Shown here piece by piece: positions 1-9,099 of a DNA stretch of 64,000 nt. A model generated the notes under the pieces. The model had not been told where the DNA came from. It made no database searches and was given only the letters and a program-made list of their open reading frames with translations. The stretch lies in contig CAJTZJ010000001.1 of NCBI GenBank assembly GCA_910583925.1, forward strand, positions 227,580 through 291,579. The letters run 5' to 3'. Each line of letters opens with the position of its first letter. The stretch's first letter is position 1. A program made the position numbers and the translations under genes. This DNA comes from an uncultured Eubacterium sp. Lineage in GTDB: Bacteria > Bacillota > Clostridia > Oscillospirales > Acutalibacteraceae.

Positions 1-1
1 C

Positions 2-2191
2 GAACTTATGTCGGATATTGAGGTTACTCTTAAACGCTTTGTATTGGTAAAAGGCAAGTGGGAAGAGGATACTGAATTTGATGTTAAATCCGTAACAGAT
101 AAAAACGGGGCATACAGCTTTGAAAATCTTGACACCTATGTGGCTGATGAAGAGGCTGATTATCTCTATGGTTATGAGGTTTGGGTAACAGGTGCTCCTG
201 AAGGTTATGCTGTAACGAAATATGTTAATGACAGCAGTCTTCTTGTAAACGGTCAGATTATCAAAGCCAATACAGAGTTACCGGAAATGCTTAACGGCAA
301 GATTGTTGTAGCTGAGCCTGCAGCTGATAAATCAGGTGTGGATGCAAGCTTTATTATCTATAATTACAATGTTGTTCTTGCTGATGATATTTCAGATTAC
401 AACGGCGGTTATAAGATTCAGGAATTTGCTTCTATTTCAGGTAATGTATTTGATGATATGAATTATGACGGCATTATTGATGAAGAAGATATGATGCTGC
501 CGAATATTCAAATCGGTTTAAAACGCTTTGTTTATGAAAACGGCGAATGGATTTTGGCACAGAGTGAGGATGAAGAATTCTGCCGGACAGCTGATACAGA
601 CGAAAATGGTGGATATCGCTTTACAAATCTTGAAACCTATGTAAACGAAGATGGTGTAAATAAGCTGTATGGATATGAGCTTTATGTAATCATAGAAAAC
701 AGATTTGCAACGAAATATCAGATGAACGGCGGCGAAAACGATAGTGCTCTTGTTGCCGAAACAAATCAGATTATCAAAAAGGATGCAAATCTTCCCGAAA
801 TGCTTGCAGGAAAGATAGTTCTTGCTAATCCTGTAAGTGATGAGGAAATCAGAAATACACCTTATATAATTGAAAATTATGATATTGTTCAAAAATCAGA
901 TCTTGATCAGTATAATGCAGGTCTTGTTCCTGTAAGAGAATACAGTATCAGCGGCTATGTTTGGAATGATTCAAACAGAGATGGTGTAATTAGCGAGGAC
1001 GAACAGTTTATGAGCGATGTAAATGTAACTCTTGAACGTTTGTATCTCTTGGATGGAAACTGGTACGAGCTTCCTCAGGAAGAGGATGATAATACAGAAG
1101 ATGTAGTAACAGATACTGACAAAAATGAAATTGCCGCTCAGAATGATGAAGCGGATGTGGATTCTGATGAAGAAAATCCGGATATCATTGCAACAGATAA
1201 AAACGGATATTATTCCTTCAATAATCTTCCGCTCTATACTGAGGTTGACGGAAACAAAGTAGTTTGCGGTTATAAAGTTAAGGTTGAAGAATTGCCAAAT
1301 CTTTATGCAGTAACTGAATATCATAAAAATCAGTTGCCGGAAGCTGAAGAAGCAGAGAATGCTGATGATGCTGAAGAAAACGGATTGTTTGATAATGATT
1401 TGAATGATAAAACAGGCTATCTTGAAAATACCGAGGCACTCATTGTTCTTGCTGATGATGCAGATGAAGCAACGCAGCCAAGCTATAATGTTGATGATTT
1501 CAATATTTCTTACGGTGAATCTGTTGAACATTTGGATGCCGGTCTTGTTCCGTTTGGTGCAGGCAGTATCGCAGGTGTTGTTTTCGAGGATGCAAATGAA
1601 AACGGTGTTTACGATGACGGCGAATTGATATTTGAGGGCGAAGAAGTTTATCTTGATTACTTTGTTGCTCCGGAAGAAGACGAAAATGAAAACGGAAATT
1701 CCGTTGCAGCAGAGGGCAGCTTTGAAAACTATCAGAATATGAAAGCACAAACAGATGGAAACGGTTATTTCATATTTGAAAATCTTCCTGTTTTGGATGA
1801 AAATAATCAACCGTATCAGTATAAGCTTCATATGGGCAAGCCTGATGAAAGAAGCTTTACAAAAGTCTTTGCCTTTGAAATAATGGGCGAGGATAAGCTC
1901 AATATTCTTTCACAGGATAATGAGGAGGATGAGAAATTAGGCTCAACTCCTGTTATAACGCTTGCTGTGCCGAGAACGGATAAAAATTTCTATGATATTA
2001 AATGGCAGCTTGACGGCTATAATCATACAAATGCTTATCTTGGTTTAAGCGGTATTGAGGATGGCGAAAAAGTCTACACAGGTACTGAAAATATAAATCC
2101 TTGGCTTATTGCAGTTCCTGCTTCGGCCTTTGGTCTTCTCATTCTTGTATTCATCGTAGCAAAAAACAGAAAAAGAAAGGAAACAGATTAA
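2..2191 (+). CDS. SdrD B-like repeat surface protein (5' partial)
   Basis: Surface-anchored repeat protein, incomplete at its 5' end. The frame is open to the window edge. The ATG at 8 lies inside a repeat, because the residues around it (ELMSDIEVTLKRF) match a later repeat (QFMSDVNVTLERL). At least three further units start with SISG or SIAG near residues 141, 312 and 519 counted from that ATG. Each is followed by an acidic DxNxDGxxxxxE loop typical of SdrD B-type (Cna-B-like) domains, which in known adhesins bind calcium and act as stalks. The C-terminus has one hydrophobic segment (WLIAVPASAFGLLILVFIVA) and a basic tail (KNRKRKETD), as in sortase substrates, but lacks LPxTG; VYTGT precedes the segment. 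A class B sortase lies two genes downstream. The ligand is unknown. Confidence 0.85.
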   Translation, partial: ELMSDIEVTLKRFVLVKGKWEEDTEFDVKSVTDKNGAYSFENLDTYVADEEADYLYGYEVWVTGAPEGYAVTKYVNDSSLLVNGQIIKANTELPEMLNGKIVVAEPAADKSGVDASFIIYNYNVVLADDISDYNGGYKIQEFASISGNVFDDMNYDGIIDEEDMMLPNIQIGLKRFVYENGEWILAQSEDEEFCRTADTDENGGYRFTNLETYVNEDGVNKLYGYELYVIIENRFATKYQMNGGENDSALVAETNQIIKKDANLPEMLAGKIVLANPVSDEEIRNTPYIIENYDIVQKSDLDQYNAGLVPVREYSISGYVWNDSNRDGVISEDEQFMSDVNVTLERLYLLDGNWYELPQEEDDNTEDVVTDTDKNEIAAQNDEADVDSDEENPDIIATDKNGYYSFNNLPLYTEVDGNKVVCGYKVKVEELPNLYAVTEYHKNQLPEAEEAENADDAEENGLFDNDLNDKTGYLENTEALIVLADDADEATQPSYNVDDFNISYGESVEHLDAGLVPFGAGSIAGVVFEDANENGVYDDGELIFEGEEVYLDYFVAPEEDENENGNSVAAEGSFENYQNMKAQTDGNGYFIFENLPVLDENNQPYQYKLHMGKPDERSFTKVFAFEIMGEDKLNILSQDNEEDEKLGSTPVITLAVPRTDKNFYDIKWQLDGYNHTNAYLGLSGIEDGEKVYTGTENINPWLIAVPASAFGLLILVFIVAKNRKRKETD

Positions 2192-2214
2192 GGGAGGTTT
2201 TACTCCTCCCTTAA
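2188..2214 (+). terminator. Strong intergenic hairpin without a T-run
   Basis: A 10-bp perfect inverted repeat (TTAAGGGAGG / CCTCCCTTAA) with a 7-nt loop overlaps the stop codon of the surface protein gene. No U-tract follows, so it may be a weak terminator or an mRNA-stabilising stem. The AAGG just upstream of the next start codon sits at its 3' arm. Confidence 0.4.
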
Positions 2215-2223
2215 GGTAATGCT

Positions 2224-3603
2224 ATGGCTAAGAAATTAAGTGTAAAATTCAAAATTATTATTGCAGTGCTTATTGCTGCTGTTTTGTGTGTGGTTTCTGC
2301 AGTGGTATTCAGATTCGCTGTATATCAGCCGGATAACCTTGTTTTCAGAGGTCAAAGCATGAATGTTTCCTTAAGCAAGGAAAGAAAAAAGGATTATCAT
2401 ATTGGTTTATCATCAGCGGTTGCTGATGATAAACCGTATGCTTATAACAGCGAAGCGATGTTTTATCTGCAAAGGCTTGTTTATCAGCCGCTTCTGCAGA
2501 TGAATAATGACGGTGCGTTAAATTATGTTAATGCTTCCAAAATTATTTTTAAAAACAGCGGAACAGAGGCTTATGCTTCTGTTGACAGCAGTGTTCGTTT
2601 CAGCAACGGCGAAAGGCTTTCTGCCGATATAGTTCTTAAGTCCTATGAATGGTTTATGAAAAATGAAACGGATTTTGCTGATTTGCTGAGCAATGTTGCT
2701 TCAATTGAAAAGAGTGATGATAAAACTCTTGTTTTCCATTTTAAAGAAGCAAGCTTTGAAAATATAAAGGTGTTTAATATTCCAGTTGTATATTTTGATG
2801 AAAATTCAAAGTTTGCGCTCGGAACAGGCAGTTATGCCGTTGAATCACTTGTTTTTTACGGAGATATAACACTTTCGGAAAATGAGTATTCAAAAGATAA
2901 ACAGAAATATGAGAAGGTTGTTCTCAGCCCTATGAACTATAATGGTCTTGACAATCTGAATGAAAATCAGGATTATGATATTTTTCTGATTAATAAAGAA
3001 ACGCAATCGGATTTAATCAAAGACAGCAAGGCTTATCATATTTATGAAATCGGGCAGGACCGAGGAAATTATTTAATATATAATATTGAAAATCTTTCGG
3101 TCAGAAGAGCTGTTTCTTCACTTGTATCAGGCGAAGAATTTTTTGAAAGTACGCAGGACAGCGGTGCGTATTCAAAGGGGATAACTTCGGCATATATGAA
3201 AAAGCCGAATTATCATTCTCTGCTCAGAAAAGGGAATCTGAATGATATAAGCAGCTTAACAATTGCGTATGATCATCAGGGCGTGTCCTACAGCATTTAT
3301 TCAGCTTTGGCAGAGGCACTTGAGAATTCGGGTGTTTCGTGTAAGGAAAAAAATGTTGAAGTTCTTGAAACAGAGCAGAAAATCAACGCTGATATAATTG
3401 TTTACTACGGAAGCTTAAGTGATATAGTAAACAGCAGTGATACAAAAGCATTTTTTGATGATTACAAAAAGATTAATGCAAAAAGTTTCAATAAAAATAT
3501 TGAAAAGTATTTTGCAGATCAAAATAAAATAGCCCCGCTCAGTAAGGATACCATATGGTATGCTTCACTTGCAGGGCGTGATAATTTAGGATTGTTTGAT
3601 TAA
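2224..3603 (+). CDS. Membrane-tethered family 5 extracellular solute-binding protein
   Basis: 459 residues resembling the peptide-binding (SBP_bac_5/OppA-type) fold. The regions LVYQPLLQMNNDG, VRFSNGERLSADIVLKSYEW and a following DDKTLVFHFKEA stretch correspond to the family's conserved N-lobe. Instead of a lipobox it has a single N-terminal membrane segment at about residues 9-31, so it probably stays anchored in the cytoplasmic membrane facing outwards. No ABC permease or ATPase lies nearby. The neighbours are a repeat adhesin and a sortase, which suggests a role at the cell surface or in presenting a ligand rather than ordinary uptake; that is inference. It is shorter than classical OppA (about 540 residues). 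Confidence 0.65.
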   Translation: MAKKLSVKFKIIIAVLIAAVLCVVSAVVFRFAVYQPDNLVFRGQSMNVSLSKERKKDYHIGLSSAVADDKPYAYNSEAMFYLQRLVYQPLLQMNNDGALNYVNASKIIFKNSGTEAYASVDSSVRFSNGERLSADIVLKSYEWFMKNETDFADLLSNVASIEKSDDKTLVFHFKEASFENIKVFNIPVVYFDENSKFALGTGSYAVESLVFYGDITLSENEYSKDKQKYEKVVLSPMNYNGLDNLNENQDYDIFLINKETQSDLIKDSKAYHIYEIGQDRGNYLIYNIENLSVRRAVSSLVSGEEFFESTQDSGAYSKGITSAYMKKPNYHSLLRKGNLNDISSLTIAYDHQGVSYSIYSALAEALENSGVSCKEKNVEVLETEQKINADIIVYYGSLSDIVNSSDTKAFFDDYKKINAKSFNKNIEKYFADQNKIAPLSKDTIWYASLAGRDNLGLFD

Positions 3604-3624
3604 TTCGTTTAAAGAGGTTCAGGT

Positions 3625-4329
3625 ATGAAAAGAAAACGAAAAATTCGTCTTGGTATTATAATAGTATTGTTAATTGCTGTTCTTGCAGCTTCGGGCTATT
3701 ATATTTGGCAGGAAATGTATTCCCGTGTTCAGGAAAAGAAGGCTTTTGAAAAGATTCATCAGCTTGTTGATGATGAAAACGGCAGAAATATTTCTCTTTT
3801 AATAGAGCAAAACAGTGATTGTATCGGCTGGGTTTCCATCCCGGGTACAACACTTGATTATCCTGTAATGTATACCCCCGATAATCCTCAGAAATATCTT
3901 AGACTGAGCTTTGAGGAAAAATACAGCTTTTCGGGTGTTCCTTTCCTTGATGCAAGGTGCAGCCTGAAAAGTGACAATTTAATTGTTTACGGTCACAATC
4001 TAAAAAACGATACGATGTTTTCATCCCTTGGCGGATATGTTCAGGAATCATACAGCCGAAAGCATCCTGAAATAGAATTTGAAACAGAAAGCGAAAAAGC
4101 GGTTTATTCGGTTTTTGCTGTTGTACAGGTTGATGAAAATGATGAATGGTATAATTTTGTTGATGCTCCAAACAGCAAAAATTTCAGCAGCTATATAGAT
4201 GAAATTAAGAATAAGGCTGTTTATACAACAGATGCGGTACCCGAATTCGGGCAGCAGCTGCTTACACTTGCAACCTGTTACGGCTCAGACAAAAGCGGCC
4301 GACTTCTCATTATTTCAGTTAAAAAGTAA
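3625..4329 (+). CDS. Class B sortase
   Basis: Cysteine transpeptidase that cleaves a C-terminal sorting signal and attaches the protein to the cell wall. The 234 residues hold an N-terminal membrane anchor (about 10-28) and the sortase B core. The catalytic triad is visible: His124 in VYGHNLKND, Cys218 in TLATCYGS and Arg226 in SGRLLI. The early segment IGWVSIPGTTLDYPVMY is characteristic of class B enzymes. It has an AGAGG ribosome binding site about 9 bases upstream. Its likely substrate is the repeat protein two genes upstream, although that protein has no standard LPxTG or NPQTN motif. Confidence 0.92.
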   Translation: MKRKRKIRLGIIIVLLIAVLAASGYYIWQEMYSRVQEKKAFEKIHQLVDDENGRNISLLIEQNSDCIGWVSIPGTTLDYPVMYTPDNPQKYLRLSFEEKYSFSGVPFLDARCSLKSDNLIVYGHNLKNDTMFSSLGGYVQESYSRKHPEIEFETESEKAVYSVFAVVQVDENDEWYNFVDAPNSKNFSSYIDEIKNKAVYTTDAVPEFGQQLLTLATCYGSDKSGRLLIISVKK

Positions 4330-4378
4330 TGTAGCTGAAATTAAAATGAATTGATTTTTATGTTACAGAGGTAATGAA

Positions 4379-5494
4379 ATGAATAATAATGGCTTAACAA
4401 AAAAAGATTCTCTTGCAATGAAGGGGATAGCAATTATTATAATGTTGTTTCATCATTTATATTGTGAGGTAAGCAGATTCGATAAATATGAAATTGATTT
4501 TTCTCCTTTTTCACAGGATTTTATTGTTGATGTAAGTCTTATGATGAAAATATGTGTAAGCATTTTTGCTTTTATAACCGGATACGGCTTGCTGAAATCC
4601 ATTGCCAAAACACCTTTGGACAGAGGTTCTGTTTTGAAATGGAATATAACAAGGCTTTTAAAAACAATGTCCGGCTTTTATTTTGTCTATATAATTGTTT
4701 TTGTTACAACACAGCTTTTGAGCGGGCTTCCTATGAAAGCCTATTTCAGTGGTTCAAAGGTAAAGGGTCTGATTTATGTTTTTGCGGATTTTATGGGGTT
4801 AAGTCATCTTTTTGATACGCCGTCGCTTATTGGTACTTGGTGGTATATGAGTGCTGCGTTTATTTTTATATTGCTTGTTCCTATTGTTTATTTCGTTTCA
4901 AAAAAAATAAGTTATCTTCCGGTTGTTTTTGTGATTATTTGTCTTCCGAGACTGCTTAATGTCGGTTATCCGGGCGGAACAAATGCCTATACCTTTATTC
5001 TTCCGATGGTATTCGGAATGATATTTGCAGATTATAATCTGTTTGAGAAAATAGGCAGCTTAAAGCCAAAAAACAAGGTTGTGGCTTATATAATTGATTT
5101 CCTGTTTTTCGGGATTGCGGTTGTGTTTTCCTATTTTATATTTATTAATTTCAGAGGTGCAAAAATGTGGGAACTTAAATTTGCAGTTGTTCCCGTGTTC
5201 TTTATCTGCTTCTGCAGGTATTGTATTATCCGCATTCCTGTTATAAAAAATATTCTTGAATTTCTTGGCAGGCATTCCTTTACATTATTTTTAACACATA
5301 GTTTTATAAGATATACTTATCTGAATGAATTTATTTATTCCTTCAAAAACTTTATGTTAATATATGTTGTGCTGTTCAGCCTTTCTCTGCTTCTTGCAAT
5401 TGTTATAGATTTAATAAAGAAGTTTGTTCAGTATGATAAATTAATAAATAAATTAATTGTAAATATAAACAAAAAAGTCGGTTCTGTTGAATGA
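4379..5494 (+). CDS. Acyltransferase family 3 membrane protein
   Basis: 371-residue polytopic membrane protein of the acyltransferase 3 (OatA/NodX-type) family, which moves acyl groups from the cytoplasm onto surface sugars. Diagnostic features are the N-terminal SLAMKGIAIIIMLFHHLY, with the paired histidines of the family active site, about ten hydrophobic segments, and RHSFTLFLTHSFIR near the C-terminus. There is no fused SGNH domain, so it is the short form. An AGAGG ribosome binding site precedes ATG 4379. As last gene of the sortase locus it may acetylate a wall or surface glycan; the substrate cannot be read from sequence. Confidence 0.85.
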   Translation: MNNNGLTKKDSLAMKGIAIIIMLFHHLYCEVSRFDKYEIDFSPFSQDFIVDVSLMMKICVSIFAFITGYGLLKSIAKTPLDRGSVLKWNITRLLKTMSGFYFVYIIVFVTTQLLSGLPMKAYFSGSKVKGLIYVFADFMGLSHLFDTPSLIGTWWYMSAAFIFILLVPIVYFVSKKISYLPVVFVIICLPRLLNVGYPGGTNAYTFILPMVFGMIFADYNLFEKIGSLKPKNKVVAYIIDFLFFGIAVVFSYFIFINFRGAKMWELKFAVVPVFFICFCRYCIIRIPVIKNILEFLGRHSFTLFLTHSFIRYTYLNEFIYSFKNFMLIYVVLFSLSLLLAIVIDLIKKFVQYDKLINKLIVNINKKVGSVE

Positions 5495-5506
5495 ACCGAC
5501 TTTTTT
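5471..5506. terminator. Bidirectional terminator
   Basis: GTCGGTTC (5477-5484) pairs with GAACCGAC (5493-5500), flanked by A6 and T6, so it works on both strands. It serves the converging acyltransferase and CDF transporter genes. The acyltransferase stop codon lies in the hairpin. Confidence 0.93.
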
Positions 5507-5514
5507 GTTTATAT

Positions 5515-6681
5515 TCATACGAAGCTGTGTTCAATTGTGATAACCAGATTGATATCGGGGTTCTTTTCCTTGAAAATACTTCGTATTTCCTTTAGTATAA
5601 CGCTGTTTTCTTTTTTGTATTGATGCGGAATAACAAGGTCAAAAATAAAGTTTGTATGTGTTTTTCCCTCAACAACTCTGAAATCATGGAAAGAAAAGTT
5701 TTCATCGTATTTTTTTATTATTTCAGCAGTTACAGTTTTGTATTCATTGATTTTTTCGTCGTCAACAACAACGGGATCCATATGAATGCAAATCATAATG
5801 TTAAGCCTTCTGCTTATCAGCTTTTCAACATTGTCTATCATATCGTGAAGCTTAAGAACATCAACATTGCAGGGTACCTCGGCATGGGCAGAAGCAATAA
5901 TTCTTCCCGGACCGTAGTCATGAACAATTAAATCGTGAACGCCTGCGATATCATTTTCGGCAAGCATTATATCTTCAATCTGCTTAACCAGCTCAGGGTC
6001 AGGAGCTTTTCCAAGCAGATTGCTTATAATGTCTTTAACAATTCCTATACCTGCAATAATAACAATAATTGCAACAATAACGCCGATAATACCGTCTGCT
6101 CTTTTAAATGGGGTAAATGAAGAAATTAAAAGTGCCGCAATAGTTGCCGCCGTAGCAATGCAGTCGTTCAGACTGTCCTGCTTAACTGCTTTCATATTAA
6201 CATTGTTTGTTATTCTGAAAAGTCTGTTATTGAAAAATGCCATCCAAAGCTTAACTGCTATCGAAGCAAGAAGAACAATAAGTGTTGCGGCACTGAATTT
6301 GACATCCTCAGGATGTATGATTTTTTCTATGCTGCTTTTTCCAAGCTCAAATCCCATTAAAAATATAAAAAAGGATACGATAAGTGCGCTTATATATTCC
6401 ATTCTTCCGTGTCCGAACGGATGATCCTCGTCAACGGGCTTTCCTGCCATTTTTGCCCCGAATATTGTAACAACATTTGAGCTGGCATCCGAAAGGTTGT
6501 TCACTGCATCTGCCGTTATGGAAACTGAATTAGACAGAGCACCCACGATGAATTTGAATATGCAGAGTATAAGGTTGCAGAAAATCCCGGTTCCGCCCGA
6601 TAAGGTTCCGTATTTTTCTCTTGTTTTTAAATCTTTAACATCGCCGTCTTTGATAAAAAGCTTTATAATAAGGTTACTCAT
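5515..6681 (-). CDS. Cation diffusion facilitator (CDF) metal transporter
   Basis: 388-residue proton-coupled divalent metal exporter of the CDF family: six membrane helices followed by a cytoplasmic ferredoxin-like domain (about residues 215-388). The helix 2 signature ITADAVNNLSDASSN and the following HPFGHGRMEYISAL are clear. Metal-site residues are N61xxxD65 in helix 2 and D169xxxD173 in helix 5 (QDSLNDC). The HxxxD pattern of zinc exporters is absent, so manganese or another non-zinc metal is likelier; that follows from family comparisons and is inference. A GGAGG-type site precedes the ATG. Monocistronic, with the shared terminator at its 3' end. Confidence 0.93.
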   Translation of the reverse strand: MSNLIIKLFIKDGDVKDLKTREKYGTLSGGTGIFCNLILCIFKFIVGALSNSVSITADAVNNLSDASSNVVTIFGAKMAGKPVDEDHPFGHGRMEYISALIVSFFIFLMGFELGKSSIEKIIHPEDVKFSAATLIVLLASIAVKLWMAFFNNRLFRITNNVNMKAVKQDSLNDCIATAATIAALLISSFTPFKRADGIIGVIVAIIVIIAGIGIVKDIISNLLGKAPDPELVKQIEDIMLAENDIAGVHDLIVHDYGPGRIIASAHAEVPCNVDVLKLHDMIDNVEKLISRRLNIMICIHMDPVVVDDEKINEYKTVTAEIIKKYDENFSFHDFRVVEGKTHTNFIFDLVIPHQYKKENSVILKEIRSIFKEKNPDINLVITIEHSFV

Positions 6682-6786
6682 AATCGCTCCTCCGTTATAA
6701 TATTAAAATATAATATCATATTATTCTGAATAACTCAATTATAGTTTTTTAATTATATTCAGTTACGGCGGAATGAAAGGATGTTA

Positions 6787-7257
6787 TTATTCGTTTTCTT
6801 TTTGACGCCGTTCTGATAATACTTTATTCATTCTTTTTACATTGTGTTTTGCTTTAATGTATTGTGCAACCCATATTGCAGCAAAAATTAAGGCAAACAT
6901 TCCGAAATAGCTTATCATTCCTTTAATACTATGCTCCATCCAATATGTGATATAAGCAATCGGCATCATAATTACCGAAGTAATTAAAAAATAAATTCCT
7001 GTCTGTTTTACAATTCCCCATTTTTCAATTTCCCAGATGATTGAGCATGCTCCGAAGCCGGAACCCAATATTCCGCATAAAAATGCCTGAAGTAAAACAG
7101 CTTTTATTTCGCTTCCCGTTATTCCAATCAGTTCAGGCACACATGGGGAATAATAGCCCTTTCCCCAAATCAGAGAAAGAATTATAGTGATTAAGTATCC
7201 GATTGACAGCCCGATAAAAAAGCCCGATAAAATGCGAAAAAAGATTTTCTTTTTCAT
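6787..7257 (-). CDS. DUF3021 family membrane protein
   Basis: 156 residues with four predicted membrane helices and a basic C-terminal tail (IKAKHNVKRMNKVLSERRQ). Size, topology and position directly downstream of a LytTR-domain gene match the DUF3021 family, which in Firmicutes is found in pairs with a stand-alone LytTR regulator. In characterised pairs the membrane partner restrains the DNA-binding protein. That role is inferred here from the gene pair only. The intergenic gap is 10 bases, so the two genes are almost certainly co-transcribed. Confidence 0.8.
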   Translation of the reverse strand: MKKKIFFRILSGFFIGLSIGYLITIILSLIWGKGYYSPCVPELIGITGSEIKAVLLQAFLCGILGSGFGACSIIWEIEKWGIVKQTGIYFLITSVIMMPIAYITYWMEHSIKGMISYFGMFALIFAAIWVAQYIKAKHNVKRMNKVLSERRQKENE

Positions 7258-7267
7258 ATTTATAACC

Positions 7268-7708
7268 TCACATTCCTAATATTTTCTTGATTTTTTTTAC
7301 ATATCGTCTTGATACATATGTTGTTGTACCATTCATCAGCTCTACATAAATTGTACCTGCAAAATTCAAATCAAAGCTTTTAACCTTTTTCAGATTGATG
7401 ATTTCCGAATTGGAAATACGAACAAATTGATCGGAATTCAGTTTTTCCTCGGCTTCGTAGAGTCTGATTCTTAAAATATATTCTCCGTTGTCCGTAACTG
7501 CCGATACTTTGCCGTTGGAGGCATATATATTAAACAGATCGGCAGGGTCTATAATTGTGATTTTTCCGTCCTTTATTCCGGTAATATGCCGTGAATTGTT
7601 GTCAGACAGCTTATGCATAATGCTGTTTACTTCTTCTGTCATTGCAGCAGTTAATATAACTACTTTCGGCTCAGTATATGAGTCATTGATTTTTATTTCA
7701 ATCTGCAT
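7268..7708 (-). CDS. LytTR-type DNA-binding regulator
   Basis: 146-residue stand-alone LytTR transcription regulator without a receiver domain. The C-terminal half carries the LytTR signature: YILRIRLYEAEEKL, then FVRISNSEIINLKKVKSFDL and YVSRRYVKKIKKILGM. The start at 7708 is chosen over an in-frame ATG 54 bases upstream because a GGAAGGAG ribosome binding site lies at proper distance from it. It heads a two-gene operon with a DUF3021 membrane protein. Such pairs often regulate their own promoter; no operator could be assigned by eye. Confidence 0.88.
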   Translation of the reverse strand: MQIEIKINDSYTEPKVVILTAAMTEEVNSIMHKLSDNNSRHITGIKDGKITIIDPADLFNIYASNGKVSAVTDNGEYILRIRLYEAEEKLNSDQFVRISNSEIINLKKVKSFDLNFAGTIYVELMNGTTTYVSRRYVKKIKKILGM

Positions 7709-7892
7709 GTTTTTTCTCCTTCCCTTGTTTGTCATTATATGAAAATCTTTGGTTTCTTTCAATAGATTTTCAACAGTCGGTTGATTATGGAGTATAAGTG
7801 GTTACAATAAATCAAATAATGTAACGCATAAGCTTCTTGCGTGAAAACAGCAGGTATATATAGTTTGTTAATTAAATATTTATATAATATTG

Positions 7893-7921
7893 TTGAATAA
7901 AGATTTTTCTTATGATATAAT
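7893..7921 (+). promoter_or_regulatory. Sigma-A promoter for the ruvC operon
   Basis: TTGAAT, 17-bp spacer, TATAAT, with a TGA extension (extended -10). It lies 33 bases upstream of the ruvC start codon. Confidence 0.7.
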
Positions 7922-7953
7922 TTATGCAAATTAAAATGGAGTAGTATATATTA

Positions 7954-8457
7954 ATGATAATTCTTGGCATAGATCCGGGTTATGCTATTATAGGCTGGGG
8001 TGTTCTTGAGCATAAAGCAAATAAATTCCGTGTTATAGATTATGGTGCTGTCACTACTGAAGCGCATACGCCGTTTCCCTTAAGACTTCAGACAATTTAT
8101 ACGGAAATGAATATGATTTTTGATAAATACCATCCCGAGGTTATGAGCATGGAAAAGCTGTTTTATAATAATAATGCCAAAACAGTTATTGATGTAGCAC
8201 AGGCAAGGGGCGTTATAACGCTTTCGGCTCAGATGCACAATGCGGAAATTTTTGAATATACACCGCTTCAGGTTAAGCAGTCAGTTACAGGCTACGGCAG
8301 AGCCGTTAAAAAGCAGGTTCAGGAAATGACAAGGCTTATTCTGAATCTTGAAAAAATACCAAAGCCTGATGATACGGCAGATGCCCTTGCAATGGCAATA
8401 TGCCATGGTCATGCAAGCGGAAGCCTTCTTGGTGCTTATGGAAAATTCTTAAAATAA
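7954..8457 (+). CDS. ruvC: Holliday junction resolvase RuvC
   Basis: Endonuclease that resolves Holliday junctions bound by RuvAB during recombination and repair. At 167 residues it has normal family length. The four catalytic acidic residues are readable: D7 in ILGIDPGYA, E67 in SMEKLFY, and D140 and D143 in the PDDTADALAMA motif. It starts the ruvCAB cluster, in the order expected for a complete resolvasome operon, with ruvA 17 bases behind and ruvB after that. Confidence 0.97.
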   Translation: MIILGIDPGYAIIGWGVLEHKANKFRVIDYGAVTTEAHTPFPLRLQTIYTEMNMIFDKYHPEVMSMEKLFYNNNAKTVIDVAQARGVITLSAQMHNAEIFEYTPLQVKQSVTGYGRAVKKQVQEMTRLILNLEKIPKPDDTADALAMAICHGHASGSLLGAYGKFLK

Positions 8458-8474
8458 TTATCGAGGTAATTATT

Positions 8475-9080
8475 ATGATTTATAATGTTAAAGGTACATT
8501 AACTTATATTGATGCTCAGTTTGTTGTTGTTGAATGCGGCGGAGTCGGCTTTAAATGCTTTACAACGCTGAACACATCAAAATCAGTCGGCAAAATCGGC
8601 AGTGAGGTTAATCTCTATACGCATCTTTCCGTAAGAGAGGATGCAATGGATTTGTTTGGCTTTTCAACTGTTACGGAGCTTGATGCGTTCAAAATGCTGA
8701 TAACGGTTTCGGGCGTCGGGCCGAAGGCAGCCGTTGCTGTTTTGTCTGAGTTTACGCCTGACAGGCTTGCGCTTGCCATTGCTTCAAGTGATACAAAATC
8801 TATTATTAAAGCCAATGGTATCGGAAGGAAAACGGCTGAGCGTATTGTTCTTGAGTTAAAGGATAAAATGGCAAATGTTGCTTCGGGGGATATTTTTTCT
8901 GCGGTTGCTTCTGCAGGCTCCATTGTTGAGGAAAGTGCTTCGGCAGAGGCTGTAGCTGCTCTTGTTGCTCTTGGATTCAGCCAAAGTGATGCTGCCGTTG
9001 CGGTAGGTCAGATGGATAAATCACTTTCAGCTGATGAAATGATAAGGCTTGGTTTAAGGCAGCTTTCAAGTAATCTTTAA
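8475..9080 (+). CDS. ruvA: Holliday junction branch migration protein RuvA
   Basis: Junction-binding tetramer subunit that loads the RuvB motor. The 201-residue product begins MIYNVKGTLTYI with a GAGG ribosome site upstream. The frame extends further upstream into ruvC, but that extension is not family-like. The two helix-hairpin-helix segments are visible (LITVSGVGPKAAVAVL and IIKANGIGRKTAERIVLELKDK), and so is the C-terminal three-helix domain III that contacts RuvB (EAVAALVALGFSQSDAAVAV). It sits between ruvC and ruvB. Confidence 0.97.
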   Translation: MIYNVKGTLTYIDAQFVVVECGGVGFKCFTTLNTSKSVGKIGSEVNLYTHLSVREDAMDLFGFSTVTELDAFKMLITVSGVGPKAAVAVLSEFTPDRLALAIASSDTKSIIKANGIGRKTAERIVLELKDKMANVASGDIFSAVASAGSIVEESASAEAVAALVALGFSQSDAAVAVGQMDKSLSADEMIRLGLRQLSSNL

Positions 9081-9099
9081 TTGATTTTTAGGAGTAACT

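Noticed and set aside
518..1831. Long minus-strand frames inside the SdrD-like gene
   Set aside because: They mirror the repeat protein's biased acidic codons, have no ribosome sites, and translate to Ile/Phe/Cys-rich sequence without family features.
5620..6700. Plus-strand frames across the CDF transporter gene
   Set aside because: Antisense shadows of a clear CDF family gene; no start signals.
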